From JAJZAM01 sp027391075 (GTDB taxonomy: Bacteria > Actinomycetota > Acidimicrobiia > Acidimicrobiales > Palsa-688): 64,000 bases of DNA. Location of the stretch: positions 1 through 64,000 of the forward strand of contig DAHYHI010000102.1 in the NCBI GenBank assembly GCA_027391075.1. Reading direction: 5' to 3'. Shown in pieces: positions 57,309 to 64,000 of the stretch; the stretch's first letter is position 1; each line of letters begins with the position of its first letter. A program made the position numbers and the translations under genes. The notes under the pieces were generated by a model. It did not search any database, was not told where the DNA came from, and saw only the letters and a list, made by a program, of their open reading frames with translations.

Positions 57309-57324
57309 AGAGCCGAAAGTCTCT
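57309..57324 (-). promoter_or_regulatory. DosR-box-like dyad upstream of Usp gene
   Basis: The minus strand reads AGAGACTTTCGGCTCT, a 16-bp imperfect palindrome resembling the mycobacterial DosR box form GGGACTTTCGGCCC. It lies between the EamA gene stop and the Usp start, 66 bases from the latter. Confidence 0.4.
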
Positions 57325-57359
57325 TTCGTGGCGGCGATCCCTTCGCTTCAACAACGCCT

Positions 57360-58226
57360 TTAGGTGACTGCCAGCGCCGCATGGCGACGCGTCGCCATGT
57401 AGGCACCGGAAAGGATCATCAAGAAGCCGACCGCCGTCGCCCACGTGACCGCTTCGCCCAGCACCGTTGCGCCCAACGCCACGGCGACCGCCGGGTTTAG
57501 GTAGGTGATGACAGTGGCTCTCACGGCACCTATCTCGGCTATGAGAGCGAAGAACGTCACGAATGCGACCGCTGTGCATATGACCCCGAGGACGATGATC
57601 GCCTCAGCGGCACTCGCAGGCACTGCTGCCGGCGGGTGCGTCAACGCCCACGGTGCGTAGGCGGCAGCGCACAAGCCGACAGACAGCGCTGCCACTCCGA
57701 GTGGCGGGAGGTCACCGAGGCGCCTCGCCATGACAGCCGGTCCAGCGGCATAACCGAGCACTGTGATCCCGACGATGGCGACTGATCCCAAGTCAGAGCC
57801 ACTCACGGTGAAGCCGAGGAGAACTGCGACGCCAGCGAGACCCAACCCGAGACCGGCCACGTTGGGGGTGCTCAAACGGTCGTGGCCGGGTGACAGCAGG
57901 GCGATCACCGCCCCGACGAGCGGGACCGCTGACACGAGCAGACCGCTGAGCGAACTCGACAGACGCCGCTCCGCATCCGCGAGAAGAACCCACGGAACGA
58001 TCAGCTCGACGAGACTGTAGAGGATTAGTGGTTTCCACCTGGTAAGAACAGGCCTTAGCTCCCCTCGCCACGCCGCAACAGGAAGGAGAAGCACAGCCCC
58101 GATCGCTGTCCTGGCGAACACCAAGTCGGGAGGGCTCACATGGGCAACAGCCACTTTTATGAGCAGGTACGGGATACCCCAGATGACGCTCAGAGCGACA
58201 AAGAGACTGAGACCCCTACGTGACAC
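57360..58226 (-). CDS. EamA/DMT-family transporter
   Basis: This 288-aa protein has about ten transmembrane helices in two EamA repeats (ALSVIWGIPYLLIKVAVAHV near the N-terminus; FALIAEIGAVRATVITYLNP then ALGATVLGEAVTWA near the C-terminus). Members export amino acids or other metabolites; the substrate cannot be told. GTG 58226 is preceded at 7 nt by TAGTAT, pointing to a leaderless mRNA. It is followed on the same strand by the Usp gene after 116 bases. Confidence 0.88.
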   Translation of the reverse strand: MSRRGLSLFVALSVIWGIPYLLIKVAVAHVSPPDLVFARTAIGAVLLLPVAAWRGELRPVLTRWKPLILYSLVELIVPWVLLADAERRLSSSLSGLLVSAVPLVGAVIALLSPGHDRLSTPNVAGLGLGLAGVAVLLGFTVSGSDLGSVAIVGITVLGYAAGPAVMARRLGDLPPLGVAALSVGLCAAAYAPWALTHPPAAVPASAAEAIIVLGVICTAVAFVTFFALIAEIGAVRATVITYLNPAVAVALGATVLGEAVTWATAVGFLMILSGAYMATRRHAALAVT

Positions 58227-58233
58227 CCCTCAG

Positions 58234-58239
58234 ATACTA
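58234..58239 (-). promoter_or_regulatory. Leaderless -10 box, EamA transporter
   Basis: TAGTAT on the minus strand ends 7 bases before GTG 58226. Confidence 0.5.
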
Positions 58240-58337
58240 CCCCGCTGCCCTGATCAGCCAGCCCCGATCCGACAGTACTGGGCGGGCCGCGCCGGTCCGA
58301 ACAGTGCCCTTGCGTTGCACGTGGCACTATCTTGACC

Positions 58338-59300
58338 ATGGACAACACGGTCGCACACCACGTAACGGTCGTAGGCGAAGCGTTGATCGACCTGGTGCCA
58401 GCGGGAGACGACCTGGTTTTTCGTGCCCGACAGGGCGGCAGCCCTCTTAACGTCGCGGTTGGCCTGGCGAGACTTGGCATTGGGACCTCGATGATGGCAC
58501 GTATGAGCGGCACGACTTTCGGAAGGGCGTTGCGGCGCTACCTCGTTTCCGAGGGGGTCGACGTGTCAGCTTGTCCCGACACACCGGAGCCTGCAACCCT
58601 AGCGGTCGTGTCTCTCGACGAGTCTCATGACGCCGTCTACGACTTCTACACTCAGGGGACGGCTGACTGGCAGTGGACTGCCGACGAGTTGGAGCGGCTC
58701 CCGACCGGCACGACCATGGTCCATTTCGGGTCGATCGCATCGTGGACTGAGCCCGGGTGGCGTCCAATCGTCGATCTCGCCGAGCGACTCCACGACACCA
58801 CTCAGATACTTGTTAGCTATGACCCCAACATCAGACCTGCACTGTGCGGTGAGCGCGCCGACGCCATCGCCAAAGTCGAGCGGGCCGTCTCATGCAGTCA
58901 TCTCGTCAAGGTCTCCGACGAGGACCTTGCGTGGCTTTATCCTAGTGTTCAAGCCGGCACGTCGGCGCAAGCATGGCTTCAACTTGGACCGGAGATCGTC
59001 GTGGTTACTTCGGGTCCCGCAGGAGCATGCGCCTACACCTCCGGCGGGCATGTGCTCACTGCACTGGGTCGACCAGTCCGGGTAGCAGACACCGTGGGAG
59101 CAGGCGACTCGTTCACCTCCGCCCTACTCATGGCTCTGGCGCGCGCAGGCCACGCAACCCCCGGGCTTCTTGGCCAATCACCGGCTGATTACCTTGCCGG
59201 AGCCCTAAGTTTCGCTGTCGCAGCCTCCTCTGTAACCTGCACCAGAGTTGGGGCCGACCCGCCGAGAGCAGCGGAAGTCGAAGCAGCCCTCGCCACCTAG
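58338..59300 (+). CDS. PfkB-family sugar kinase (fructokinase-like)
   Basis: This 320-aa kinase phosphorylates a sugar, likely fructose or a related ketose. The N-terminus reads VTVVGEALIDLVPAG, then RQGGSPLNVAVGLARLG, the first PfkB signature; the second is ADTVGAGDSFTSALL, with the catalytic Asp in GAGDSF. SYDPNIRPALCGE is typical of fructokinases. ATG 58338 is chosen; TTG 58332 is in frame. A CACTAT sequence 7 nt before the ATG may be its -10 box. No sugar operon surrounds it. Confidence 0.88.
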   Translation: MDNTVAHHVTVVGEALIDLVPAGDDLVFRARQGGSPLNVAVGLARLGIGTSMMARMSGTTFGRALRRYLVSEGVDVSACPDTPEPATLAVVSLDESHDAVYDFYTQGTADWQWTADELERLPTGTTMVHFGSIASWTEPGWRPIVDLAERLHDTTQILVSYDPNIRPALCGERADAIAKVERAVSCSHLVKVSDEDLAWLYPSVQAGTSAQAWLQLGPEIVVVTSGPAGACAYTSGGHVLTALGRPVRVADTVGAGDSFTSALLMALARAGHATPGLLGQSPADYLAGALSFAVAASSVTCTRVGADPPRAAEVEAALAT

Positions 59301-59339
59301 ACCTAGTCGGCTCGTCGACTGACACGCGTTCAGCGCCGC

Positions 59340-60032
59340 CTAAACTTGATGCCTGCTCTTCGGATCGCCTGGGACGTCCCCAGAAGCGCCGTGGCGCACC
59401 GCGTACACCGCAGCTTCTGTCCGCCGGCTCATGCCCAACTTGGACAGGAGGTTGGAAACGTAGTTCTTGACCGTCTTCTCCGACAAGTACATCTCCGCCG
59501 CTATCTGGCGGTTGGTGAGACCGTTAGCTATCAGTTCGAGGATCCTCTGCTCTTGATGGGTGAGGATCCTGGAAGGGTCCTGCTCCTCCTTGCGACGCAT
59601 CCTCTCCATAGCCCTCTGGGCCACATCGGCGGAGACAAGCGAGCCGCCTGCGGCTACTTTGCGAATCTGATTGACAAGGTCGAAGCCGCGAACGTCCTTA
59701 AGCACGTAGCCTGCTGCCCCGGCGACCACGGCGTCGAGTAGCGCCTCGTCTTCCGAGAACGACGTGAGCATGAGAGCGGCAATAGCCGGATTGCTCGATC
59801 TAATCTCCCTGCACACTTCAACTCCGCTCCCGTCGGGCAACCGCACGTCGAGGACCGCCACCCGAGGGGCCGTCTCTAATATTGAAACGACGGCTTCTGC
59901 GGCAGTTCCCGCCTCGCCGACGACCTCGATGTCGTCTTCGGCGTCAAGGAGAAAACGCAGCCCCTGCCTGACGACCTCGTGGTCATCCACCAAGAACACC
60001 CTGATCGCCGCCGCTGGTACGCCTTCTGTCAT
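59340..60032 (-). CDS. devR: DevR/DosR-like response regulator (NarL family)
   Basis: This 230-aa two-component regulator starts at ATG 60032. The receiver (residues 10-125) has the acidic pair DD at 16-17, phospho-acceptor Asp62 in VLDVRLPDGSG and the Lys in GYVLKDV. The LuxR-type HTH is ILELIANGLTNRQIAAEMYL with SEKTVKNYVSNLLSKLG, very close to mycobacterial DevR. DevR responds to hypoxia, NO and CO through DevS/DosT kinases; no kinase gene is in the window. The tandem Usp gene nearby is a plausible target. Confidence 0.88.
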   Translation of the reverse strand: MTEGVPAAAIRVFLVDDHEVVRQGLRFLLDAEDDIEVVGEAGTAAEAVVSILETAPRVAVLDVRLPDGSGVEVCREIRSSNPAIAALMLTSFSEDEALLDAVVAGAAGYVLKDVRGFDLVNQIRKVAAGGSLVSADVAQRAMERMRRKEEQDPSRILTHQEQRILELIANGLTNRQIAAEMYLSEKTVKNYVSNLLSKLGMSRRTEAAVYAVRHGASGDVPGDPKSRHQV

Positions 60033-60167
60033 GGTCCTACCGCTCCTTGGTCTTGGCGTTACCAACCCTACAACCAAGCTGGCAGACATGCCGCGTGGCC
60101 CCGCTCGTCGGATCGTTCGACTCTAGCGAGGGAGGCACGGTCGTGATGTGGCAATCTGACCCGCGCG

Positions 60168-60194
60168 TTGTCACCACCACCGTCGAGATATGCT
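60168..60194 (+). promoter_or_regulatory. Leaderless promoter of TetR gene
   Basis: TTGTCA (60168-60173), a 15-base spacer and TATGCT (60189-60194) precede ATG 60201 by 6 nt, with no ribosome binding site. The spacer is short. Confidence 0.5.
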
Positions 60195-60200
60195 AACGCC

Positions 60201-60806
60201 ATGATCGACAGAATCGATGGGCGCTCGGCCCGGCGTGCCCGTAACCGTGACGTGGTGATCGAATCCGCGTTGGCCCTCGTAGCTGAAGGTGACGACGATC
60301 CGTCCGTCGAACGTCTCACAGTTAAATCGGGATTGTCGGCTCGCTCGATCTTCCGCTACTTCGATGGCTTGGACGACCTTCGCCGAGCGGTGATCGCCCG
60401 CAACTTCGAGCGGGTATCCCCGCTGCTGCAGATCCCTGACATCGGCAAGGGTTCGCTCGCTGAGAGGATCACCCGTTTCGTAGACGCTCGCGTTAAGGTG
60501 AATGAGACAATGTCGGGAACGGCCCGCACCGCCTACCTTCGAGCACCGTACGTGCCTCTAATCGCGCAAGACATTGCACGCTACCGCAAGCTCCTCGACA
60601 CCACAGTCCGCCAGCATTTCGCCCCGGAGTTGAAGAAGAGGAGCAAGGCTGAGGCCGACGATCTTGTTTCGCTGATCGACGTGCTGGTGTCGTTCGACAG
60701 TTGGGACATAATGACCCGCCAGCACCGTCGCTCCCGCTCTCAGATAAAGCGCTCCTGGACCGCCGGTTTGGAGGCCGTCCTAGGAACTTCGAAGAAAGGC
60801 CGCTGA
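60201..60806 (+). CDS. TetR family transcriptional regulator
   Basis: This 201-aa protein starts at ATG 60201, leaderless by its upstream TATGCT. The HTH reads RNRDVVIESALALVAEGDDD then RLTVKSGLSARSIFRYFDGL near residues 15-60. The C-terminal part is helical (RAPYVPLIAQDIARYRKLL) and ends with a basic stretch. It converges on the acyl-CoA synthetase gene, 7 bases apart. A link to acyl-CoA metabolism is possible from position alone. No palindrome stands out in its promoter. Confidence 0.85.
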   Translation: MIDRIDGRSARRARNRDVVIESALALVAEGDDDPSVERLTVKSGLSARSIFRYFDGLDDLRRAVIARNFERVSPLLQIPDIGKGSLAERITRFVDARVKVNETMSGTARTAYLRAPYVPLIAQDIARYRKLLDTTVRQHFAPELKKRSKAEADDLVSLIDVLVSFDSWDIMTRQHRRSRSQIKRSWTAGLEAVLGTSKKGR

Positions 60807-60813
60807 GGCGACC

Positions 60814-62349
60814 TTACCCCTTAGGCCAGTAGCGGTCCCTTACGAGGCGCTTGTAGAGCTTTCCTGTCGGAAGCCGAGGCAGTTCGGTCACGAAGTCGAC
60901 CTGCTTGGGACACTTGAAGTGCGCCAGGTGCTCACGGCTGAACCTAATCAGTTCGGCGGCGAGTTCCGGGCTAGCGGCATATCCTGCGGCGGGCTCGACG
61001 ACTGCTACGACCTTCTCGCCCATGTCCGGATCGGGGGCGCCGATGACAGCGACGTCGCCGACCGCTGGATGGGTGGAAAGTAGGTTTTCGGTCTCCTGGG
61101 GGTAGATGTTGACCCCGCCAGAGATGATCATGTAGCTCTTACGGTCCGTAAGGTACAGCCATCCCTCGGCGTCTAGATGACCTATGTCGCCGACGGTGCT
61201 CATGTTGCCGTCCTCGGCGCGGCTCTCGGCGGTCTTGGCCGGATCCTCGAAGTACTCGAAGTTCGTGGCGCCACGGAACCACACCGTTCCGTCAACTCCT
61301 GTCGGGCACTCATGGCCGTCTTCGTCGACTATCACAACCTCGCCTAGGACGGCGCGTCCGACGGTGCCGGGGTGCGCCAACCATTCCTCGGAGTCGCAGA
61401 ACGTGAATCCGTTGGCCTCGGTCGCCCCGTAGTACTCAGTGATGATGGGTCCAAGCCATTCGATCATTGCCTGCTTCACCGGGATCGGGCAAGGGGCTGC
61501 TGCGTGGACGACCCTTTCGAGCGAGGAAAGGTCGTAGCGCTCTCTGACCTCGGCTGGAAGACGGAGGAGACGGGTGAACATGGTCGGCACCATCTGGCAA
61601 TTCGTCACGCGGTACTTTTCGACAGCGCTGAGCCAACCCTCGGCGTCGAAGTGCTCCATCACCACCACAGTGGCCCCCAGCCTCAGGCTCGCAGCCACAC
61701 TCGACTGCGGCGCTGAATGGTAAAGGGGAGCTGGATTGAGATAAGTCATGCCCTCGCGGAAACCGAAAAGGTGCCTGACGAAGTCCATCACCGGCAGGGC
61801 TTGGGCCGGGTCAATCTCGGGAAGCTCACGAAAGATCCCTTTGGGGCGGCCAGTCGTTCCTGACGAGTACAACATCGCGGCCCCGAGGCGCTCGTCTGGT
61901 ACTGGAGTAGACGGAAAGCCCTCGACTAGGTGGTCAAGGGACTCCCAACGGCCCGAATCCCCACTGGAACGGGTCACGACGAAACGTTGCACTCCTGGAC
62001 ACGAAGATGCAGCGAGGTCGGCCACCTCGAGTTTGTCAGCCGAGCAGAAGAGCATCTTCGCCCTGCTGTTGTCCAGGATGTAAGCGACTTCCTCCGCCGA
62101 CAGGTAGCTGTTGATCAGGGTGAAGTACAGTCCCGTCCTTTCAGCAGCTCCTTCGATCTCAATCATGGCTGGGTTGTTCGAGGACAGGATTGCTATGTGA
62201 TCCCCGCGCTTGAGCCCCTGCGCACGAAGCAGGTGGGCGACTCTGTTAGCCGCTGCCTCGTAGTCGGCGAACGTGACGGTCTCCCCCGTCGGCACCATGA
62301 CGATCGCTGGCTTGTCGGGTTGTGCTGCTGCGGTCCTGGCTGCGTACAT
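60814..62349 (-). CDS. AMP-dependent acyl-CoA synthetase
   Basis: This 511-aa adenylating enzyme makes an acyl-CoA from a carboxylic acid, ATP and CoA. The P-loop is MLYSSGTTGRPKGIFR, followed by YYGATEANGFT, GDIGHLDAEGWLYLTDRKSYMIISGG and the late Lys in LPTGKLYKRLVRDRY. Length and ATG start 62349 are normal. Upstream on the same strand (transcribed first) is an acyl-CoA dehydrogenase gene, 118 bases away, so the two may serve one catabolic route. The substrate is unknown; no beta-oxidation partner beyond the dehydrogenase is visible. Confidence 0.9.
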   Translation of the reverse strand: MYAARTAAAQPDKPAIVMVPTGETVTFADYEAAANRVAHLLRAQGLKRGDHIAILSSNNPAMIEIEGAAERTGLYFTLINSYLSAEEVAYILDNSRAKMLFCSADKLEVADLAASSCPGVQRFVVTRSSGDSGRWESLDHLVEGFPSTPVPDERLGAAMLYSSGTTGRPKGIFRELPEIDPAQALPVMDFVRHLFGFREGMTYLNPAPLYHSAPQSSVAASLRLGATVVVMEHFDAEGWLSAVEKYRVTNCQMVPTMFTRLLRLPAEVRERYDLSSLERVVHAAAPCPIPVKQAMIEWLGPIITEYYGATEANGFTFCDSEEWLAHPGTVGRAVLGEVVIVDEDGHECPTGVDGTVWFRGATNFEYFEDPAKTAESRAEDGNMSTVGDIGHLDAEGWLYLTDRKSYMIISGGVNIYPQETENLLSTHPAVGDVAVIGAPDPDMGEKVVAVVEPAAGYAASPELAAELIRFSREHLAHFKCPKQVDFVTELPRLPTGKLYKRLVRDRYWPKG

Positions 62350-62467
62350 ACGCCTACGACACTATCCGAGCCATCTCAGCGACGTGCGACCTACTAGCAC
62401 CGTGCCAGGCACACCTCAAAAAGTCTAAATCTCTACTGGAGAATCAGAGTTTATCCAGGGGTGGCAA

Positions 62468-63613
62468 TCAGCGCAGAAGGTTCCGGGCGATGACCAGGCG
62501 TTGGATCTGGTTCGTCCCCTCATATATCTGGGTGATTTTCGCGTCGCGCATGAAGCGCTCCACGGGAAAGTCCATCGTGTAGCCGCTGCCACCGAGGAGC
62601 TGTACTGCGTCGACGGTGACCGCCATAGCCGTGTCGGAGGCGAAGCACTTCGCCATCGCACCTGCGGAGTTGAGCTCGCCGTCGGGGTCGCCTTCGTCGA
62701 TCAGCGAGTTCGCCCAGTACGTAAGAAGGCGGGCGGCTTCGGTCTTCATGGCCATGTCGGCGAGCATGAATTGCAAACCTTGGTGTTCGGCGATGGGCTT
62801 TCCGAAAGTCTTGCGCTGCTTCATGTACTGGCGGGCCGCGTCGATGGCCCCCTGGGCGATACCAACCGCTTGCGCCGCGATAGCGGGGCGGGTTCGGTCC
62901 AAGGTGTGCATGGCTATCATGAATCCTTGGCCCTCCTCGCCTATCAGGTTGGAGGCCGGGACCCTCACGCCGTCTAGTAACACCTCGCCGGTCGGGCTTC
63001 CGTGTATCCCGAGCTTTCGTTCGAGCTTACCTATCTGGATTCCCATGGCACGCTCCACGAGGAAGCACGACACTCCCCTAGCCCCCGCAGCCGGGTCCGT
63101 CTTCGCAAACACCACGTATATGTCGGATATGCCAGCGTTGGTAATCCAGGTTTTTGTGCCCGACAGCACGTAGTGGTCCCCATCTCGCGTGGCTCTGGCT
63201 GACATTGCAGCTACGTCGCTGCCAGCGTCGGCCTCGGAGAGGCAGTAGCTCCCCTGGCTGTCGCCGGCAGCGATCGCTGGAAGGTACTTCGCCTTCAGCT
63301 CCTCGGAAGCCCAGTTGACTATGGGAGTGGTGGACAGACCGTTGATGCCCATCATCAAACTGGTGGAGGCGCAAACCCTGGCCAGCTCCTCGACCATGAT
63401 CGCCTGGGTAACGTGGTCCGCTCCCGAACCCCCGTAGGCGACTGGGACATTGAGCCCCGTGAGCTCCATTGCGACGCAGTCCTTGAAGTTGTCCCAGCTG
63501 AACTCCCCGGAAGCGTCGACTTCGGCGGCACGAGGCCCGACGCGTTCTTCGGCGAAACGCCTCATCGTGTCACGGAACGCTTTTTGCTCTTCTGTCAGGC
63601 TTATCGGTTGCAC
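62468..63613 (-). CDS. Acyl-CoA dehydrogenase
   Basis: This 381-aa flavoprotein introduces a double bond into an acyl-CoA. Marks are CLSEADAGSDVAAM, WITNAGISDIYVVFAKT, the FAD segment RKTFGKPIAEHQGLQF and the catalytic Glu in QIYEGTNQIQR. This is the pattern of short-chain, isobutyryl- or 2-methylbutyryl-type enzymes. GTG 63613 is preceded at 7 nt by TAGAAT (leaderless). The open frame upstream of it has no ribosome binding site and is not used. The enzyme could act on the isobutyryl-CoA made by the BCKDH elsewhere in the window. Confidence 0.92.
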   Translation of the reverse strand: MQPISLTEEQKAFRDTMRRFAEERVGPRAAEVDASGEFSWDNFKDCVAMELTGLNVPVAYGGSGADHVTQAIMVEELARVCASTSLMMGINGLSTTPIVNWASEELKAKYLPAIAAGDSQGSYCLSEADAGSDVAAMSARATRDGDHYVLSGTKTWITNAGISDIYVVFAKTDPAAGARGVSCFLVERAMGIQIGKLERKLGIHGSPTGEVLLDGVRVPASNLIGEEGQGFMIAMHTLDRTRPAIAAQAVGIAQGAIDAARQYMKQRKTFGKPIAEHQGLQFMLADMAMKTEAARLLTYWANSLIDEGDPDGELNSAGAMAKCFASDTAMAVTVDAVQLLGGSGYTMDFPVERFMRDAKITQIYEGTNQIQRLVIARNLLR

Positions 63614-63620
63614 GTCCAAT

Positions 63621-63626
63621 ATTCTA
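63621..63626 (-). promoter_or_regulatory. Leaderless -10 box, acyl-CoA dehydrogenase
   Basis: TAGAAT on the minus strand ends 7 bases before GTG 63613. Confidence 0.55.
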
Positions 63627-63703
63627 CGAGCCCAACGACTAATAAGGTGTCTCATCGACGAGAGAAGTCGGACTCGAAACTCTGGCGACGCGCGGTAGAG
63701 AGG

Positions 63704-63709
63704 TAAGGT
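63704..63709 (+). promoter_or_regulatory. Leaderless -10 box, fabD
   Basis: TAAGGT ends 7 bases before GTG 63717. AGAGAGG at 63697-63703 is too far upstream to be an ideal ribosome binding site. Confidence 0.4.
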
Positions 63710-63716
63710 CTGCCCT

Positions 63717-64000
63717 GTGATAGCAGTTCTGTTTCCAGGGCAGGGCTCTCAGAAGCCTCAGATGGGTATACCTTGGGTTTCCAACCCTGCCTGGGCGGTG
63801 GTAGAGGAGATCTCAGACGCGTTGCACCGCAACGTCGGACGGCTTCTCACGGAGGCGGACGCCGAGGAGCTCAAAGCCACCCGCAACGCGCAACTTGCCG
63901 CCTTCGCCCTCAGCCTGACCGTCTGGCGGGCATGCCTCGACGTAGGCCTGGACGCCACCCGCGTCGCCGCGTACGCCGGTCACAGCCTCGGAGAATATAC
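63717..64000 (+). CDS. fabD: Malonyl-CoA:ACP transacylase FabD (partial)
   Basis: A frame of 94 codons starts at GTG 63717 and runs off the right edge. It begins IAVLFPGQGSQKPQMG, the FabD N-terminal signature. It reaches AYAGHSLGEY, which holds the catalytic Ser in GHSLGE. The enzyme transfers malonyl to acyl-carrier protein at the start of fatty acid synthesis. A fab operon (fabH, acpP, fabF) is likely to continue beyond the window. The first 95 residues fit the family without gaps. Confidence 0.92.
   Translation, partial: MIAVLFPGQGSQKPQMGIPWVSNPAWAVVEEISDALHRNVGRLLTEADAEELKATRNAQLAAFALSLTVWRACLDVGLDATRVAAYAGHSLGEY

Noticed and set aside
1..64000. CRISPR array, rRNA operon or insertion sequence
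   Set aside because: No regularly spaced repeats with unique spacers, no rRNA-like sequence and no transposase gene were seen anywhere in the window.

Overview
The window is high-GC DNA with dense, often overlapping genes and looks like an actinobacterial chromosome. The best guess is an uncultured member of the Acidimicrobiia or a relative. This rests on gene content: an actinobacterial-type hopanoid operon, a DevR/DosR-like response regulator, ergothioneine genes, fused isobutyryl-CoA mutase, single-chain branched-chain 2-oxoacid dehydrogenase E1 and many acyl-CoA enzymes. It also rests on style: many GTG/TTG starts and many genes with a TANNNT box 6-7 nt before the start codon (leaderless mRNAs). 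No rRNA or marker phylogeny is available, so the class is inference.

Layout. 1-3042: right end of an integrative element in the 3' end of tRNA-Cys, with a coiled-coil protein, a winged-helix protein, an excisionase-like protein, a tyrosine recombinase and a 600-bp non-coding control region. 3.2-8.3 kb: Ca2+/H+ antiporter, glycogen debranching enzyme, metallo-hydrolase and pirin. 8.4-19.3 kb: a MerR-TetR hybrid regulator, then an eight-gene hopanoid operon (hpnC, hpnD, hpnE, prenyl synthase, shc, an hpnG-ispH fusion, hpnH, hpnO). Almost every junction is a 0-4 bp overlap, and a consensus promoter overlaps the regulator's stop codon. 19.4-25 kb: IF-1, a small protein with a large SNF2 helicase, and an aldehyde dehydrogenase. 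25-31.2 kb: cysQ-like phosphatase, icmF and fused BCKDH E1 (valine/isobutyryl-CoA metabolism). 31.3-40.4 kb: lipid and CoA genes, including an acyl-CoA synthetase/metallo-hydrolase operon and a convergent pair (GNAT-type acyltransferase and serine-palmitoyltransferase-like synthase) that may make sphingolipids.

40.5-47.5 kb: a single-chain asymmetric ABC exporter, a ClC channel with its TetR regulator, and a small zinc-ribbon membrane protein across a shared operator. 47.5-56.2 kb: tRNA-Glu, GH42 beta-galactosidase, tRNA-Gln just behind gltX, a group-2 sigma factor, a CoA-transferase, and egtD/egtB. 56.3-64 kb: universal stress protein, EamA transporter, sugar kinase, DevR-like regulator, TetR regulator, acyl-CoA synthetase, acyl-CoA dehydrogenase and the start of fabD.

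No CRISPR array, rRNA or insertion sequence was seen. The most unusual items are the HpnG-IspH fusion under a hybrid regulator, the possible ceramide gene pair, the recurrent leaderless promoter layout, and helically phased repeats beside the integrase. All names rest on reading motifs by eye; no database search was possible.
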